The position numbers and the translations under genes are program-made. From Hepsetus odoe (lineage: Eukaryota > Chordata > Actinopteri > Characiformes > Hepsetidae), in contig CM029370.1 of NCBI GenBank assembly GCA_017165825.1, positions 28,899,146-28,963,145 of the forward strand: a DNA stretch of 64,000 nucleotides, read 5' to 3'. The notes under the pieces are model-generated. The model saw only the letters and a program-made list of their open reading frames with translations, was not told where the DNA came from and searched no databases. Below, one piece after another: positions 1 to 9,685 of the stretch; within the stretch, counting starts at the first letter, position 1, and each line of letters opens with the position of its first letter.

Positions 1-530
1 CTTATTTCTGCTTCAAAATGGCACGCTTTCATGTTTACACTGCTGAGATGACTACTCCTAAAAAGCAAACGGTGCAGAAAGGCAAAATAAAGGAAGAGCG
101 CTTGTGTGCTAGGTGTTAGCGAAACCTCAGTTTAGCTGGGCTCTCCTTAGAGACAGACCGACTGGATTTTTGGTGTTAACATGATCAATCCTGCTACAAA
201 CACATCTGGAGCAACCAGTCAGCCACATAAAAGCATCGCAAAGCTAGAGTGTGAAAGTGTGTGTTAGCAGGAGTAGACCGAGGTGGGATATCGATTGGTG
301 AATGCTGTGAAGGCCAGGGATGGATGGAGAGAAGGGCAGATTGAGGGACCGAGACCTGAGGGAAACGGGTAGGCTGGAATCTGTGGTGTGATTGTTGCAG
401 AAGTTCTTGAATTGAACTGAATTTTATTGAGCTGAGTGTAAACTGTTTGAAGTTGATTGAAGTTTCCTCATCATGCAATAAGGTTCATTAAAGAGTACAA
501 ACAGGATGAATTAAACATAAACCCTGTCTG

Positions 531-553
531 TCCATCCATCCATCCATCCATCT
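531..553. repeat. (CCAT)n microsatellite
   Basis: About five copies of the tetranucleotide CCAT. Confidence 0.9.
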
Positions 554-641
554 AGCTACCCATTATCTCAGTTTATTAGACTAACCAGAATTGCTGGAAG
601 CCCAATACTCACAGGACAAAAGTAGGAGAAATAGCCCATCA

Positions 642-644
<3 letters not shown>

Positions 645-672
<28 letters not shown>
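645..672. repeat. (CA)n microsatellite
   Basis: Uninterrupted CA dinucleotide run within the fut8 intron. Confidence 0.95.
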
Positions 673-1367
673 TTAGTGGTCAGCTTGACACATCTTTCAA
701 CTGTGAAGCCCTTGAAGGAAACCCCCACAGAACACACTCCCCTGGAAGGATTCCTAAGAAACAACCTAATTAAGTGATTCTAGACTGTAAAAGTTGACAT
801 AAATTCTATATGAATTGATATAAATTTGAATTCTAATCCTCCACACTGGAAAAAGCAGACATATTGTGTGTGTCTGGACGAGTGTGTGCGCCTGTAGAAC
901 CTTCACAAGAGGGAGAGAAAAGAAAATGCTGACCTTCCGGGTCCCAAATGTTTGACCAGCGTGAAATCTCTCTCTCTCTCTCGTAATTAGTTGCAGTGGG
1001 CAGATTCGGTCCTTGACTCCGAGCCCGTCTGTTTCCCTTCTCTCTTCCCGTGCTTGTGTCTACCAGCGAGTGCACGTTTCTGCATTTTTATCATCATTTC
1101 CCTTCACCTTTCCTTCTTCACGGACACCGTACGTCTCTCAGCTCACTCTTCTTTCCTGCTTTTCATTCATTTTTCACTCTGCTCTCCCCACCCAGACGTC
1201 TCTGCGGCCGAAGCAAATGAGAGGGAATAAAATATATCACCTAAATTATAGAGCTTACATAACAAAGCCATCAGCCGTGACACCACTGTCCTCAGAGCAG
1301 CTGCGCCAGTGGACTTGACTGCCCTTTATAGTTTCCTCGTGACTTTTTTTTGTGTCAGCTGCAACTT

Positions 1368-1492
1368 TTAAACCACCTGCCTAACGTGGTGCAGGCCGTC
1401 AAAACACCTTCGAGGCATGGACTCCACAAAACCTCTGAAGGTGTGATGTGGGATCTGGCACCAGCAGCAGATCCTTAAAGTCCTGTAACCAC
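1368..1492 (-). mobile_element. Tc1-like transposon, 3' coding fragment
   Basis: Read on the minus strand, this encodes a stretch like CQIPHHTFRGFVESMPRR, the C-terminal signature of fish Tc1-like transposases as I know the family. It is followed by AGGCAGGTGGTTT, typical of the sequence just before the 3' terminal repeat. Only this end is present, so it is a dead fragment. Confidence 0.75.
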
Positions 1493-1537
1493 ACTCTAAT
1501 GAAAAAGACATCAGCAAAAACATTCCTGTTGATGAGC

Positions 1538-1645
1538 ACTCACTCATGTTCTGAGCCGCTTGTCCTGATTGGAGTCTATCCCAGCGTTCACAGTGCGAAA
1601 GGCGGGGACAGCCTGGACAGGTCACAAGTCAATAGCAGGGCAGAT

Positions 1646-1685
<40 letters not shown>

Positions 1686-1806
1686 GGGACAGTTTAGTAT
1701 CTCCAGTCCTGTAGCTCTTTGAACTGGAGCTTCTGGAGGAAAGGATCAGGACCGTCCTGCCTGGGAATCGAACCTAGGATCTTCTCGCTACCCATTGCGA
1801 CACACA
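1538..1806 (-). mobile_element. SINE3-type repeat with internal (CA)n
   Basis: Contains the module 'gagccgcttgtcctgattgg', then 'gcctggacaggtc', a (CA)n run at 1649-1681, 'ggggacagttta' and 'gaatcgaacc'. The same modules in the same order occur near 9225-9508 (other strand) and 32868-33266. The tRNA-like B-box end is at the high-coordinate side, so the element is on the minus strand. Confidence 0.65.
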
Positions 1807-1807
1807 C

Positions 1808-1916
1808 TAGGAGCAGTGTTGGGGACAGTACCTTGCTCAAGGGAAGCTCAGGGTATCCTACTGGTCTGAGACTCGATCCCATGACCTTCTGATCAGGAGG
1901 GCAACCCGAGGCCACT
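1808..1916 (-). mobile_element. SINE1 fragment
   Basis: Shares 'gacagtaccttgctcaaggg', a 'gactcgatccc' B-box-like segment and 'gaggccact' with the tRNA-derived SINE1 family found throughout the window. The 3' tail of the family is missing. Confidence 0.75.
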
Positions 1917-2141
1917 ATGCACTATGCCTCAGAACCTTTTCTGTTGATCCATTTTTCATAAAATCTAAATGTTACGTGTGTTTACTTCCTGTTTTTTTTT
2001 TTCTTCGGCGCACACAACAACTTCAAATTAAATGTAAATCCCAATAAAATCTCGAATTTACAAATAAACATTTAGTGTAAAGTGTACAGGCCCCAGTTTT
2101 TGGTTTTTCACAGTGAACGATGAGGAAGAAATGAAGGGTTA

Positions 2142-2142
<1 letters not shown>

Positions 2143-2179
<37 letters not shown>

Positions 2180-2206
2180 ACTCGTGTGTATGTGTGTCTG
2201 TGTGCA
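2143..2206. repeat. (TG)n tract at a fut8 splice acceptor
   Basis: A (TG)n run followed by imperfect TG repeats continues right up to the AG of the acceptor at 2206-2207. No pyrimidine tract is visible. No AG occurs between about 2144 and 2206, so the acceptor choice is unambiguous. Confidence 0.95.
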
Positions 2207-2207
2207 G

Positions 2208-2384
2208 TGTGCATGTCAGGAGGACGGATAAAGTTGGGACGGAGGCAGCGTTTCACCCCATAGAGGAGTACATGGTGCATGTGGAGGAACAGTTCCAGCA
2301 CATGGCCCAGCGCATCCAGCTGGACAAGAAGAGGGTCTATCTGGCCACTGATGACCCGTCTCTGCTGCAGGAAGCCAAAACCAA
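2208..2384 (+). CDS. fut8: fut8 exon, catalytic core (third-last coding exon)
   Basis: Encodes part of alpha-1,6-fucosyltransferase, the Golgi type II enzyme that transfers fucose from GDP-fucose to the innermost GlcNAc of N-glycans. The exon completes a split Gly codon and then reads VHVRRTDKVGTEAAF through ATDDPSLLQEAKTK, 58 full codons plus two bases. From memory of the human protein, the paired arginines match R365/R366, TDK matches D368/K369, and the DD pair matches D409/D410, all important for GDP-fucose binding. The acceptor AG is at 2206-2207 and the donor GTGAGT starts at 2385. The exon is 177 nt, a multiple of three, so skipping it would keep the frame. It is flanked by (TG)n on both sides. 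Confidence 0.97.
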
Positions 2385-2408
2385 GTGAGTAACCACAGGA
2401 GAAAGAAA

Positions 2409-2409
<1 letters not shown>

Positions 2410-2458
<49 letters not shown>
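2410..2458. repeat. (TG)24 microsatellite
   Basis: Perfect TG run starting about 25 bases after the fut8 donor site at 2385. Confidence 0.95.
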
Positions 2459-2460
<2 letters not shown>

Positions 2461-2523
2461 CCTTATACTTTATAGAATAACAGTAAAATGCAAAGTCTGG
2501 CACTGGAACACAGAGGACAGAGT

Positions 2524-2650
2524 CAGTCCACCTTAACAACTATACCTGCAGTCCACCTTAATAGCTATACCTGCAGTCCACCTTAATAGCTATACCTGCA
2601 GTCCACCTTAACAGCTATACCTGCAGTCCACCTTAACAGCTATACCTGCA
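2524..2650. repeat. 25-bp tandem repeat, 5 copies
   Basis: Unit 'cagtccaccttaatagctat' followed by 'acctg'. Copies start at 2524, 2549, 2574, 2599 and 2624 and differ by single substitutions (acaac / atagc / acagc). Confidence 0.95.
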
Positions 2651-2686
2651 GTGGTGGATTATGGTGGAGTTTTGGAAACAACAAAA

Positions 2687-2744
2687 ATGGATGGATGGAT
2701 GGATGGATGGATGGATGGATGGATGGACAGATGGACGGACAGAC
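2687..2744. repeat. (ATGG)n microsatellite
   Basis: About ten copies of the tetranucleotide, with decayed copies (gacagatggacggacag) at the right end. Confidence 0.95.
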
Positions 2745-2814
2745 TTTCCAGATTCTTAATCCCTTGTTTTTTCATATTTTACTAATGTGTCGGTCAAACT
2801 GTCTTAACTTTGTT

Positions 2815-3163
2815 GACCGACCACCTGCATGTCCTCTCTCTCCACATCCTTAAACCTCCTCTTTGTCCTTCCTCTTCTCCTCTTTCCTGGCAGCTCCATC
2901 TTCAACATCCTCCTCTTGATATCCTTCTCGTCTCTTCTCAGGACATGTCCAAACCAGCTCAGTCTTGCTTCTCTGACTTTTTGTCTTCAGATAGTCCAAC
3001 CCGAGTACCTTTATTAAACTCGTCCCTAATCCTGTTCATCCTCGTCCCTCCCGACACAAATCTCCGCATCTTTATCTCTGACACCTCCAGCTCCACCGCC
3101 TGTCTTCCCGTCAGCGCCACCGTCCCCGACCCGTGTAGTACAGCTTGTCTTATCTTTTCCATA
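2815..3163 (-). mobile_element. RTE-type LINE fragment A
   Basis: On the minus strand this is the C-terminal end of a reverse-transcriptase polyprotein, matching the other copies in the window: motifs like KTGGGAGGV..KMRR, RIRDEFN and the LPGK..RRG segment. It is frameshifted and lacks both ends. It lies in a fut8 intron in antisense orientation. Confidence 0.8.
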
Positions 3164-3255
3164 TTGATTGGATGAAATGAAAGAAATGGGAACAGCGCGA
3201 CAGGCTGCAGCGGACACCTTTCAGCTTAATCCGAGAAGATACAACTCAAAGAAAC

Positions 3256-3437
3256 CTGAAAGTGAAAGTGACTGTCATCGTGAACACAGCACACAGTGAA
3301 CTGCAACGAAACGCATCTTCTGTTTTAAACCCACACGCACTGTCCGGCGCCCGGGGAGCAGTGATGGAGACGGTACCTTGCTCAAGGAAAGCTCGGTGCA
3401 ACCTACTGCTCTGGGATTCTAAACCATTGGCTTCATT
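3256..3437 (-). mobile_element. SINE1 copy just upstream of a fut8 acceptor
   Basis: Begins with 'gtgaaagtgactgtcatcgt', the reverse of the SINE1 tail, followed by 'gcccggggagcagtgatgg' and 'ggtaccttgctcaagg'. It ends about 25 bp before the exon at 3463. The tRNA-like head is cut off. Confidence 0.9.
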
Positions 3438-3462
3438 AACGCGTTCTACTCTTTTTCCTCAG

Positions 3463-3613
3463 GTACCCGGACTACGAGTTTATTAGCGACAACTCCATCT
3501 CATGGTCAGCAGGTCTGCACAACCGCTACACTGAGAACTCTCTGAGAGGGGTCATACTGGACATCCACTTCCTGTCCCAGACTGACTTCCTCGTCTGCAC
3601 CTTTTCCTCACAG
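3463..3613 (+). CDS. fut8: fut8 exon, catalytic domain (second-last coding exon)
   Basis: The first base completes the Lys codon started in the previous exon. Fifty codons follow, from YPDYEFISDNSISWSAGLHN to FLVCTFSSQ. By alignment to the human enzyme as I remember it, LDIHFLS carries D453 and FSSQ carries S469, both implicated in catalysis or donor binding. The acceptor is TTTTTCCTCAG, which has a short but real pyrimidine tract. The donor is CAG|GTACGC. The length of 151 nt is not a multiple of three. Confidence 0.97.
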
Positions 3614-4363
3614 GTACGCACATCTAGACCCTCCCGAAACCGTATGCCTTCATAGTTGCAGCTGCTCAGCTTAAAGCCTTAACAAAACGCTGGGCGGCCT
3701 AATGAGAAGTTTAGTCGTTTAACTGGACTAGACCAGATTACGGAGAATAAAATTAGATTAGGTTTGCCCTCATTACTTTAGGTCTTGATCAGATTGGCCT
3801 TGACGAGATTAGACTTGATTAGACTTCATTGTGTCTTCAAAGTGTCTAAAGATACAAGGTTCTAGATGATGGGGTTCCGTCCCAGGAGGGGATATATGGG
3901 TTTACCCAGAGGGCACTTGTTCTTCCACTCACTCACACCTTCCTGCTGGTCCAGGGGATTGAACCCCCAACCCTCTGGATGCAAGACCTACACTGTCAGA
4001 ACCCACATCAGTGAGTGAACTTTGATTGCTGAACACCTCCACATGGTTTCAGGCGATGGTTTGGATTTAGGTTTGTAATTCTATACATTTCTTAAATTCT
4101 TCTTACATTAAGTGGTGATATTGTTGCCTGACATAGGTTCCCACATTCCCATCGACATTATGGTCAACAGAAAGTGTTTCATTTGCCAAAATAATGACCT
4201 TTTAATACTTTGATTGGTGGGTTTTGGGCTCTCTTCCAGCGCAGCTAGAACTAAACGTGGATTTAAACCTAAACATCTCGGGTGATCCGTTTTCTTTGGC
4301 TCGAAGGAAATAAAAGTGTGTAAAAGAACCTCCACTTTACGCTGCTCCTCTGTCGTCCCTCAG
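3614..4363 (+). other. fut8: fut8 last intron
   Basis: Runs from GTACGC to CCCTCAG. Bases 3740-3840 are rich in decayed GATTAGA-like repeats. Bases about 3838-3876 resemble part of the 69-bp-repeat element at 51814-51852 ('taaagatacaaggttctaga'). The rest shows nothing I recognise. Confidence 0.93.
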
Positions 4364-4705
4364 GTTTGTAGGGTGGCGTACGAGATCATGCAGACGCTCC
4401 ACCCGGACGCCTCCTCTTTCTTCTGCTCTCTGGATGATATTTACTACTTCGGAGGCCAAAACGCTCACAACCAGATCGCCATCTACGCCCACCAGCCCCG
4501 AAACGCGGAGGACATCCCCCTGGAGCCTGGCGATGTGATAGGAGTAGCGGGAAACCACTGGGACGGCTTCTCCAAGGGCATAAACCGCAGACTGGGCCGG
4601 ACGGGACTCTACCCGTCTTACAAAGTGAAGGAGAAGATCGAGATGGTGAAATATCCCACTTATCCTGAAGCAGACAAACTGATCACATCACAGAAGAAGA
4701 AATAA
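4364..4705 (+). CDS. fut8: fut8 last coding exon, SH3 domain and C terminus
   Basis: Encodes 113 residues and a TAA stop. It starts in phase with VCRVAYEIMQTLHPDAS, continues through LDDIYYFGGQNAHNQIAIYA and PLEPGDVIGVAGNHWDGFSK, and ends NRRLGRTGLYPSYKV then KYPTYPEADK. The middle and end form the SH3 domain characteristic of FUT8, in the lumenal part of the protein. Compared with the human protein as I recall it, which ends at PEAEK, this one has eight extra residues, LITSQKKK, giving a basic tail. The acceptor is CCCTCAG at 4357-4363. No frameshift or stop interrupts the exon. Confidence 0.97.
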   Translation, partial: VCRVAYEIMQTLHPDASSFFCSLDDIYYFGGQNAHNQIAIYAHQPRNAEDIPLEPGDVIGVAGNHWDGFSKGINRRLGRTGLYPSYKVKEKIEMVKYPTYPEADKLITSQKKK

Positions 4706-4823
4706 TGAAGGAAAGGAGCTTCTGTCCTGAGAGACTGTCCTTGAAGACGATGAAGAGATGGCTTGGTTTTTTTCTGTCCCGGGGCTTTGATATTCCGTGA
4801 ATGATTTAAAGCAAGAAGGCCTA

Positions 4824-4901
4824 AAGAGAGAGAAGGAGGGAGAGAGAGCGAGGGAAGGAGAGAGGGAGGGCGAGGGAGAGGGAGAGAGGGAGAGAGAGAG
4901 A

Positions 4902-4963
<62 letters not shown>

Positions 4964-4966
4964 GAC
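4824..4966. repeat. (GA)n-rich tract
   Basis: About 140 bases of nearly pure purine on the + strand, ending in an uninterrupted GA run. Reading frames through it are artefacts of the repeat. Confidence 0.95.
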
Positions 4967-5051
4967 ATTTGCCCTTGACTGATTTTTTTTCTTGATCAAA
5001 TATGAGAGATGACACATAATCCACAAGCGGAGACACACAGCACCACTGACA

Positions 5052-5055
<4 letters not shown>

Positions 5056-5109
<54 letters not shown>
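5056..5109. repeat. (TG)n microsatellite
   Basis: Uninterrupted TG run of about 27 copies, probably within the fut8 3' UTR. Confidence 0.95.
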
Positions 5110-5113
<4 letters not shown>

Positions 5114-5507
5114 GACTCTACTGGATGAAGCTGAAGCAGCAAGACTCTACCGCAGGACTGAAGAGCATCTCTGTGTCGGCGATCAGCGGCTCAGAGCGAT
5201 AAAAAAAACCTTCACATGCTTGTTATTTTGTAATTATTTAATATTTTGAGGTGGTTTTTAATCCCGTTATTGTCTCTTAATTCTCTCATTCTCCAGTATA
5301 GTTACTTCTCCTCTTCCATTTAATGTTCTTCACACTGTTGGCCTATCGATGCCCCGCCCAAAAATGGGTTGTATCATAGCAACTGTTGCTCGGTTGGACA
5401 TGCTGTTTGGGTTTCTGGCAAAAAATCTCATTCAATCCAAATGAAAACTTGTGGCAAGCAACTCAAGGATTGTTTTTTATTTCATATTTCTGAGGCCATG
5501 TTGTTGA

Positions 5508-5798
5508 TGAGATGAGATGAGATGATATGAAATGAGATTAGATTAGATTAGATTAGTTTAGATTAGATTAGATCAGATTAGATCGGGTTAGATTCGATTA
5601 GATTAGATTACCTAGACTAGAAAAGACTGGACAAGCCTAGATCAGACATGAGATAAAATGAGATGAGATGAGATTAGATTTGATCAACTAAATTATAAAC
5701 TAGATTAGCCTAGACTAGAAAACACTATAAAAACCTAGATCAAACCTAGTTTATAGACAAGATTAAATTAGATGACGAGACCAGATTAGAGTAGATTA
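5508..5798. repeat. degenerate (GATTA)n / (GATGA)n repeat
   Basis: Runs of gatga, then gatta/gatca pentamers, decaying rightward with copies such as 'gactagaaaagactgg'. A cleaner GATTA run of the same type is at 52976-53017. Confidence 0.85.
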
Positions 5799-5804
5799 AA
5801 TAAA
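5799..5804 (+). promoter_or_regulatory. candidate poly(A) signal
   Basis: AATAAA followed 10-45 bases later by a T/G-rich segment (tttgattgtcc, tttctctttgttttctcc). It sits at the edge of an A/T-rich simple repeat, so it could be chance. Confidence 0.3.
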
Positions 5805-6128
5805 ATTAATTTGATTGTCCAGCACAGGAGACGTTTCTCTTTGTTTTCTCCTTTAAAAAGATGATAAAATGTCACACAAAAATACAAAAACAAAAAAAAT
5901 CAAAAGACAAAACCATCAACAATGCTGGAAAACATTTGAAGCAACGATAATTATTATTGATCTAATAATAATTAGATCTTTGTGGGTTCAGGATTAAAAA
6001 CAGAGGTTTCTTAAAAATAAAAATGATTTTAAATGATCTAAAAAGTTTTATGTTTTGTTGTAAAAAAAAAAAAACTATTTTAGATGCATAAACAGGATAT
6101 TCATCACACTTCAAAGGCCTTTAATAGT
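5805..6128. other. A/T-rich stretch, nothing recognised
   Basis: Contains A-runs (5880-5905, 6062-6074) and no recognisable gene or repeat family. Confidence 0.6.
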
Positions 6129-6292
6129 TACTCCCACACGCATCATGCAGCCATATCCAGCACCCGGGGAGCAGTGATGGGGACAGTACCTTGATCAAGG
6201 GTACCTCAGGGGAACATGCAGGTCCAAGACTTGAACCCTTGACCTTCTGATCCTGGGGCCTTGTCCCTAAACACTCGGCCACCACTGTCCCC
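6129..6292 (-). mobile_element. SINE1 copy, head retained
   Basis: Has 'gcagccatatccagcacccg', 'ggggacagtaccttgatcaa', a decayed B box (gacttgaaccc) and the head 'cggccaccactgtcccc' as reverse complement. The distal tail is missing. Confidence 0.88.
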
Positions 6293-6548
6293 AAGATATC
6301 AGACTTTCCACAGGTTCCCTTCATCAGAACCCTTATATTTCCTAATAATTGAGGAAAGGCTGTGGTTTCAGAGAACGGCTGTGGTTTTCTACAAGAGACG
6401 TCCCGTGTCAAATCCTCCTGTTCGGATTCTCCTTCCAGCTGGACATTTTCCTTCAATATGATTTAAAATCAATTTCGAAATATCTAAATAGATGCGCGGT
6501 AAGCTCTGCAGGGAACTCAGCCAGTCGCTGTTTCCCAGCAATGGACCA

Positions 6549-6758
6549 AAGTCAGAAAGTCGTGGACTGGAAATCCAAAAAGGCAGGTTAGTCTGAGGTG
6601 CCCTTGAGCAAGGTACAGTTCCCATCACTGCTCCCCAGGAGCTGAACATGGCTGCACACTCCTGGACACGGTGTGTGGGTTAAATACAGAGGGTGTATTT
6701 GATTGCGGTTCACTGTGTGCTTTGTTGACAATGACAAATAGTCACTTTCACTTTTCAC
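6549..6758 (+). mobile_element. SINE1 copy, 5' truncated
   Basis: Contains a decayed 'gtcagaaagtcgtggactgg' B-box region, 'cccttgagcaaggtac', 'gtgtgtgggttaaatacaga' and the tail 'aatgacaaatagtcactttc'. It is inverted relative to the copy at 6129-6292. Confidence 0.88.
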
Positions 6759-7273
6759 TGGCAGGCTGTAGGTGGGCTGCCTGTTAGACCATCCCCAGCC
6801 AGCAGAGGGAGGCATCCAGCACCTCCCAAGTAATCAAGAAACAACCAAGATCACCTGTGTTTCTCCTGCTTGAAGGAAGCGTTCTCACAGCTCAGGGCTT
6901 TGTCTCTTTTTTGGAGTCAGTAATTTGATAAGCCCCTCAGGTTTGCTCCTGGGTACCCTGATTTCATCCACAGGGGTCTGTCTCCCTGGGGCTTTGGCTT
7001 CTCAAATCCTTCCTCTTCTCCCAGTCTCAGGTTTGAAGCTTTTTGGCTACAACAGTCTCAAAGATGCTTTCTGAGCTCTTTGTAGTCATGCAACCTGGAT
7101 TTGCTTGGTCATTTATTACTCTTGAGTCTGAGGCCTTGTCCACACATGCATTTAAAATCTCTCTTTCTTTAAAACAGTCTCATCATCACTGTTTTCAAAG
7201 AATCTCTGCATGAAGGCCAGTTTGCTGTAGAGACCATGTCAAGCAACAGGCACTGATAGAAACCACGTCAGCC

Positions 7274-7471
7274 CTGGCAGTGGAGGGTGAGTTTTTGGGG
7301 ACTAGGTCCCAAAATCAGAAGGTTGTGGGTTTGAATCCAGGACCAGTAGATTACCCTGAGATACCTGAGGAAGGTACCATCCCCATCACTGCTCCCCGGG
7401 TGCTGGTGAGTTAAATGCAGAGGAACGATTCGCTCTCACAATGACAAATAGTCACTTTCACTTCACTTTCA
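7274..7471 (+). mobile_element. SINE1 copy
   Basis: Shows 'cagaaggttgtgggtttgaa', 'ggtaccatccccatcactgc' and the tail 'caaatagtcactttcacttc'. The A box is decayed. Confidence 0.85.
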
Positions 7472-8035
7472 GAGGCAGTTTTGGTTACTTCTGTCCCGTA
7501 TCTACATCCATACGCTGGAAACAGAACTTCTGGAAGACTTTTCCATCTGAAACGTTCAATTATCCATTTTCAGTGAGAGAAAAGTGTGTTTGCCCACAAA
7601 AAAATGAATCAATCAAAGAAAGATTTGATTAAAAGTTGGTTGGTTAAAAGCACATGTAGACGAGGCCTCAGTTTGTTTAGCAGAGTTTTTCTCCCTCTTA
7701 GAATCATCCCAGCAATCAAAAGCATTCCATTTTCTAAAAAAGGAGAAAAAGATCCATTATCCAAAGTTTTTTTTCATTAAAACACAGTGAAACAGTCTAT
7801 TTTTCACATCAGCCCTGATTTCTCTTGGTTTGCTCTTCATGGAGCTCGAGGGTGAAGCAGAGCCTCCAGCTCTTCTACAATAAAAGCCCATCTCAGCCTC
7901 GGAGTCGAATCGTGACTTTAGTCGCCTCTAAAAATGGTTTTGACAGAGAGATGCTTTAAACAGAACTATTTCCTGTGGATTCTGCAGCCGTCACTGCTGT
8001 GTGTGTAAATTAAGATATTTCAGGTGTATACAGTC
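7472..8035. other. no recognised feature
   Basis: Unique-looking sequence. Bases 7820-7930 (cttctacaataaaagcccat and around) are less A/T-rich and could be conserved, but I cannot show it. Confidence 0.5.
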
Positions 8036-8195
8036 CTGTGCAAAAGTCTTGACCCCCTCATTTCTTCATATTTTGCTTCCAAAGATCCGGACGTTCTTGT
8101 AACTTTAATGTGTTGTTGATGAAAAGTTCTCCAGGCTTCCTGTAGGATAACGTTACTTTCTCTCAATTTCAGTACAGTCCCTGTATCTAATATAT
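8036..8195 (-). repeat. diverged copy of the 69-bp-repeat element
   Basis: 'gcttccaaagatccgg' and 'gttctccaggcttcctgtag' through 'ctctcaatttcagtac' align with 50490-50560 (tgcctccaaagatccag, gttctccagatcttcctgaa). It is a diverged single-unit copy with its flank. Confidence 0.6.
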
Positions 8196-8523
8196 AATTG
8201 ACATATATGCAAGGCCAGGAGATTGAAAAACATCAATGAAACTGGTGAATTAACTACTGGACAAATCAGATTTGTCTACATCAGATATGCATAACACACC
8301 TCATTTGCATTCAAATATACACACCTGATGGCGCGACCTTTAGCACGCGCCCAAACACAAAAATCCTATTTTAAAATATTTGTGCATTTTAAAGGTACAG
8401 ACCAAGTTCAACATTGGTCCAACCTAGCAACAGTAACTATGGAAACGATTTATGAGCGGCGCATGTATAGAACAACTCCTACTCGACTTCTTTTTCCAAC
8501 ACCTTGTGCTTTCACCATCTCTT

Positions 8524-8564
<41 letters not shown>

Positions 8565-9222
8565 AGCCGTATCCATGATGGCAGTATTAGCATGTGTCCC
8601 TGATTCAGTCAAAAATCACATTAAAAAAGTGCAGCTCCAACTATATTAACCAGCCCGCACACACACAGCCCATATAAATGATCTGAAATATAGATACTCG
8701 TGCAGGAGGTTTAAAAAGAAAAGTGGAATTTGACAGCGGAGAGTATTCGACTGCAAGTCTCACGTTGATCTTTTATGTTGACACAGTTTTAAAAAATACA
8801 AATAAATAAATTAAGACTGAAATCTTAAAGCGGCAGTTCAAATCAGCCACGCCGTGCACGAGCTCGTCACTCCTCCGGCTCTCATCCTTTCTGCAGCTGT
8901 TTCAAATCTGTTGTTCATTTATTTATGACTTACATGCACTTTTATTTGCTGCATCTTTTTCCCAGCTTTGAGAACTGAATGAAATTTGTATTTATTTTCT
9001 AACGAAGGAAAAGAGTGTTCTTTCGCATGGGAGTCGTCTTCTTTCTTTTTGTATTTCTGTTCCAGGGCATTGTGTTTGATAAACCACGACTCAATTAAAC
9101 AGGAGGAGATGAAGATTTCACCGTGTTTAGTGTTTATACATGTTGCTTCGGGCGCTGAGCTCACTGACCGTGTTCAATAAACCGAGACCGACCCCTTAAA
9201 CATCAGCTTTTAGCACTCAGAC
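8196..9222. other. no recognised feature apart from (TG)n
   Basis: Holds a (TG)n run at 8526-8562 and otherwise unique-looking A/T-rich sequence. No exon with splice sites and a family match is visible. Confidence 0.55.
8526..8562. repeat. (TG)n microsatellite
   Basis: Uninterrupted TG run. Confidence 0.95.
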
Positions 9223-9224
9223 CA

Positions 9225-9508
9225 TCAGTGGTGCAGTGTGTAGTGCTTTCTCCTCACAGCGAGAAGGTCCTGGGCCTGGTTCCCAGGTTCTTCCTGTGTG
9301 GAGCAGACATGTTCTTCTCGTGTCTGCATTGGTTTTGGAGCTCCCATCATCCAAAAACATGGTGAACTGAAGATGCTGAATTGTCCCCCAAGTGTAAGCG
9401 TGTGTCTCCTTTGCGAAGGACTGGCGACCTGTCCAGGGTGTCCCCGCCTTTCGCCCTGTAAGAGCTGGGACTCCAGCGCCACCCGAGACCCTAATCAGGA
9501 GGAGCAGC
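9225..9508 (+). mobile_element. SINE3 copy, nearly full length
   Basis: Starts with a tRNA-like head (ggtgcagtgtgtagtgc ... cctcacagcgagaaggtcct) and continues with 'ttcctgtgtggagcagacat', 'catccaaaaacatggtgaac', 'gaattgtcccc' and 'actggcgacctgtccagggt'. It ends 'gagaccctaatcagga'. This layout is common among dispersed repeats of many fishes, in my recollection. Confidence 0.75.
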
Positions 9509-9514
9509 AGGAGC

Positions 9515-9685
9515 ATCAGATGGGTTCGAATCCCAAACCAGTAGGGTGCCCTGAAATTTCCTTGAGTATCGTCCCCATCACTGCTCCCTGGGTGCTGGAT
9601 ATGGTTGCCCCCTGCTGCAAGGTGTCTGCGGGTTAAACACAGAGGATGGATTTGATTGTGGTTCACCGTGACTGTGTAGGTTTCA
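9515..9685 (+). mobile_element. SINE1 copy, head truncated
   Basis: Begins at the B box (gggttcgaatccc), then 'gtccccatcactgctccctg', 'gccccctgctgcaag' and 'gcgggttaaacacagaggat'. It abuts the 3' end of the SINE3 copy before it. Confidence 0.85.

Larger units (their letters stand above)
1..2207 (+). other. fut8: fut8 intron (3' part)
   Basis: Intronic sequence upstream of the first visible fut8 exon. I see no earlier fut8 exon in it, so the 5' end of the gene lies outside the window. It holds simple repeats, a Tc1 fragment and two SINE pieces, listed separately. Bases 1-530 and about 690-1360 show nothing I recognise. Confidence 0.75.
2385..3462 (+). other. fut8: fut8 intron
   Basis: Runs from GTGAGT to TTTTTCCTCAG. 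It contains a (TG)n run, a 25-bp tandem repeat, a (GGAT)n run, a LINE fragment and a SINE that ends close to the acceptor. Confidence 0.95.
4706..5825 (+). other. fut8: fut8 3' UTR (end inferred)
   Basis: Non-coding sequence after the TAA stop. It includes a (GA)n tract, a (TG)n tract and a TTAGA-rich stretch. The 3' limit is a guess based on an AATAAA at 5799; a shorter UTR using a non-canonical signal is possible. Confidence 0.4.

Noticed and set aside
4660..5038. Several overlapping open frames through the (GA)n tract in the fut8 3' UTR
   Set aside because: They encode only Leu-Ser or Arg-Glu strings from the dinucleotide repeat and have no splice or family support.
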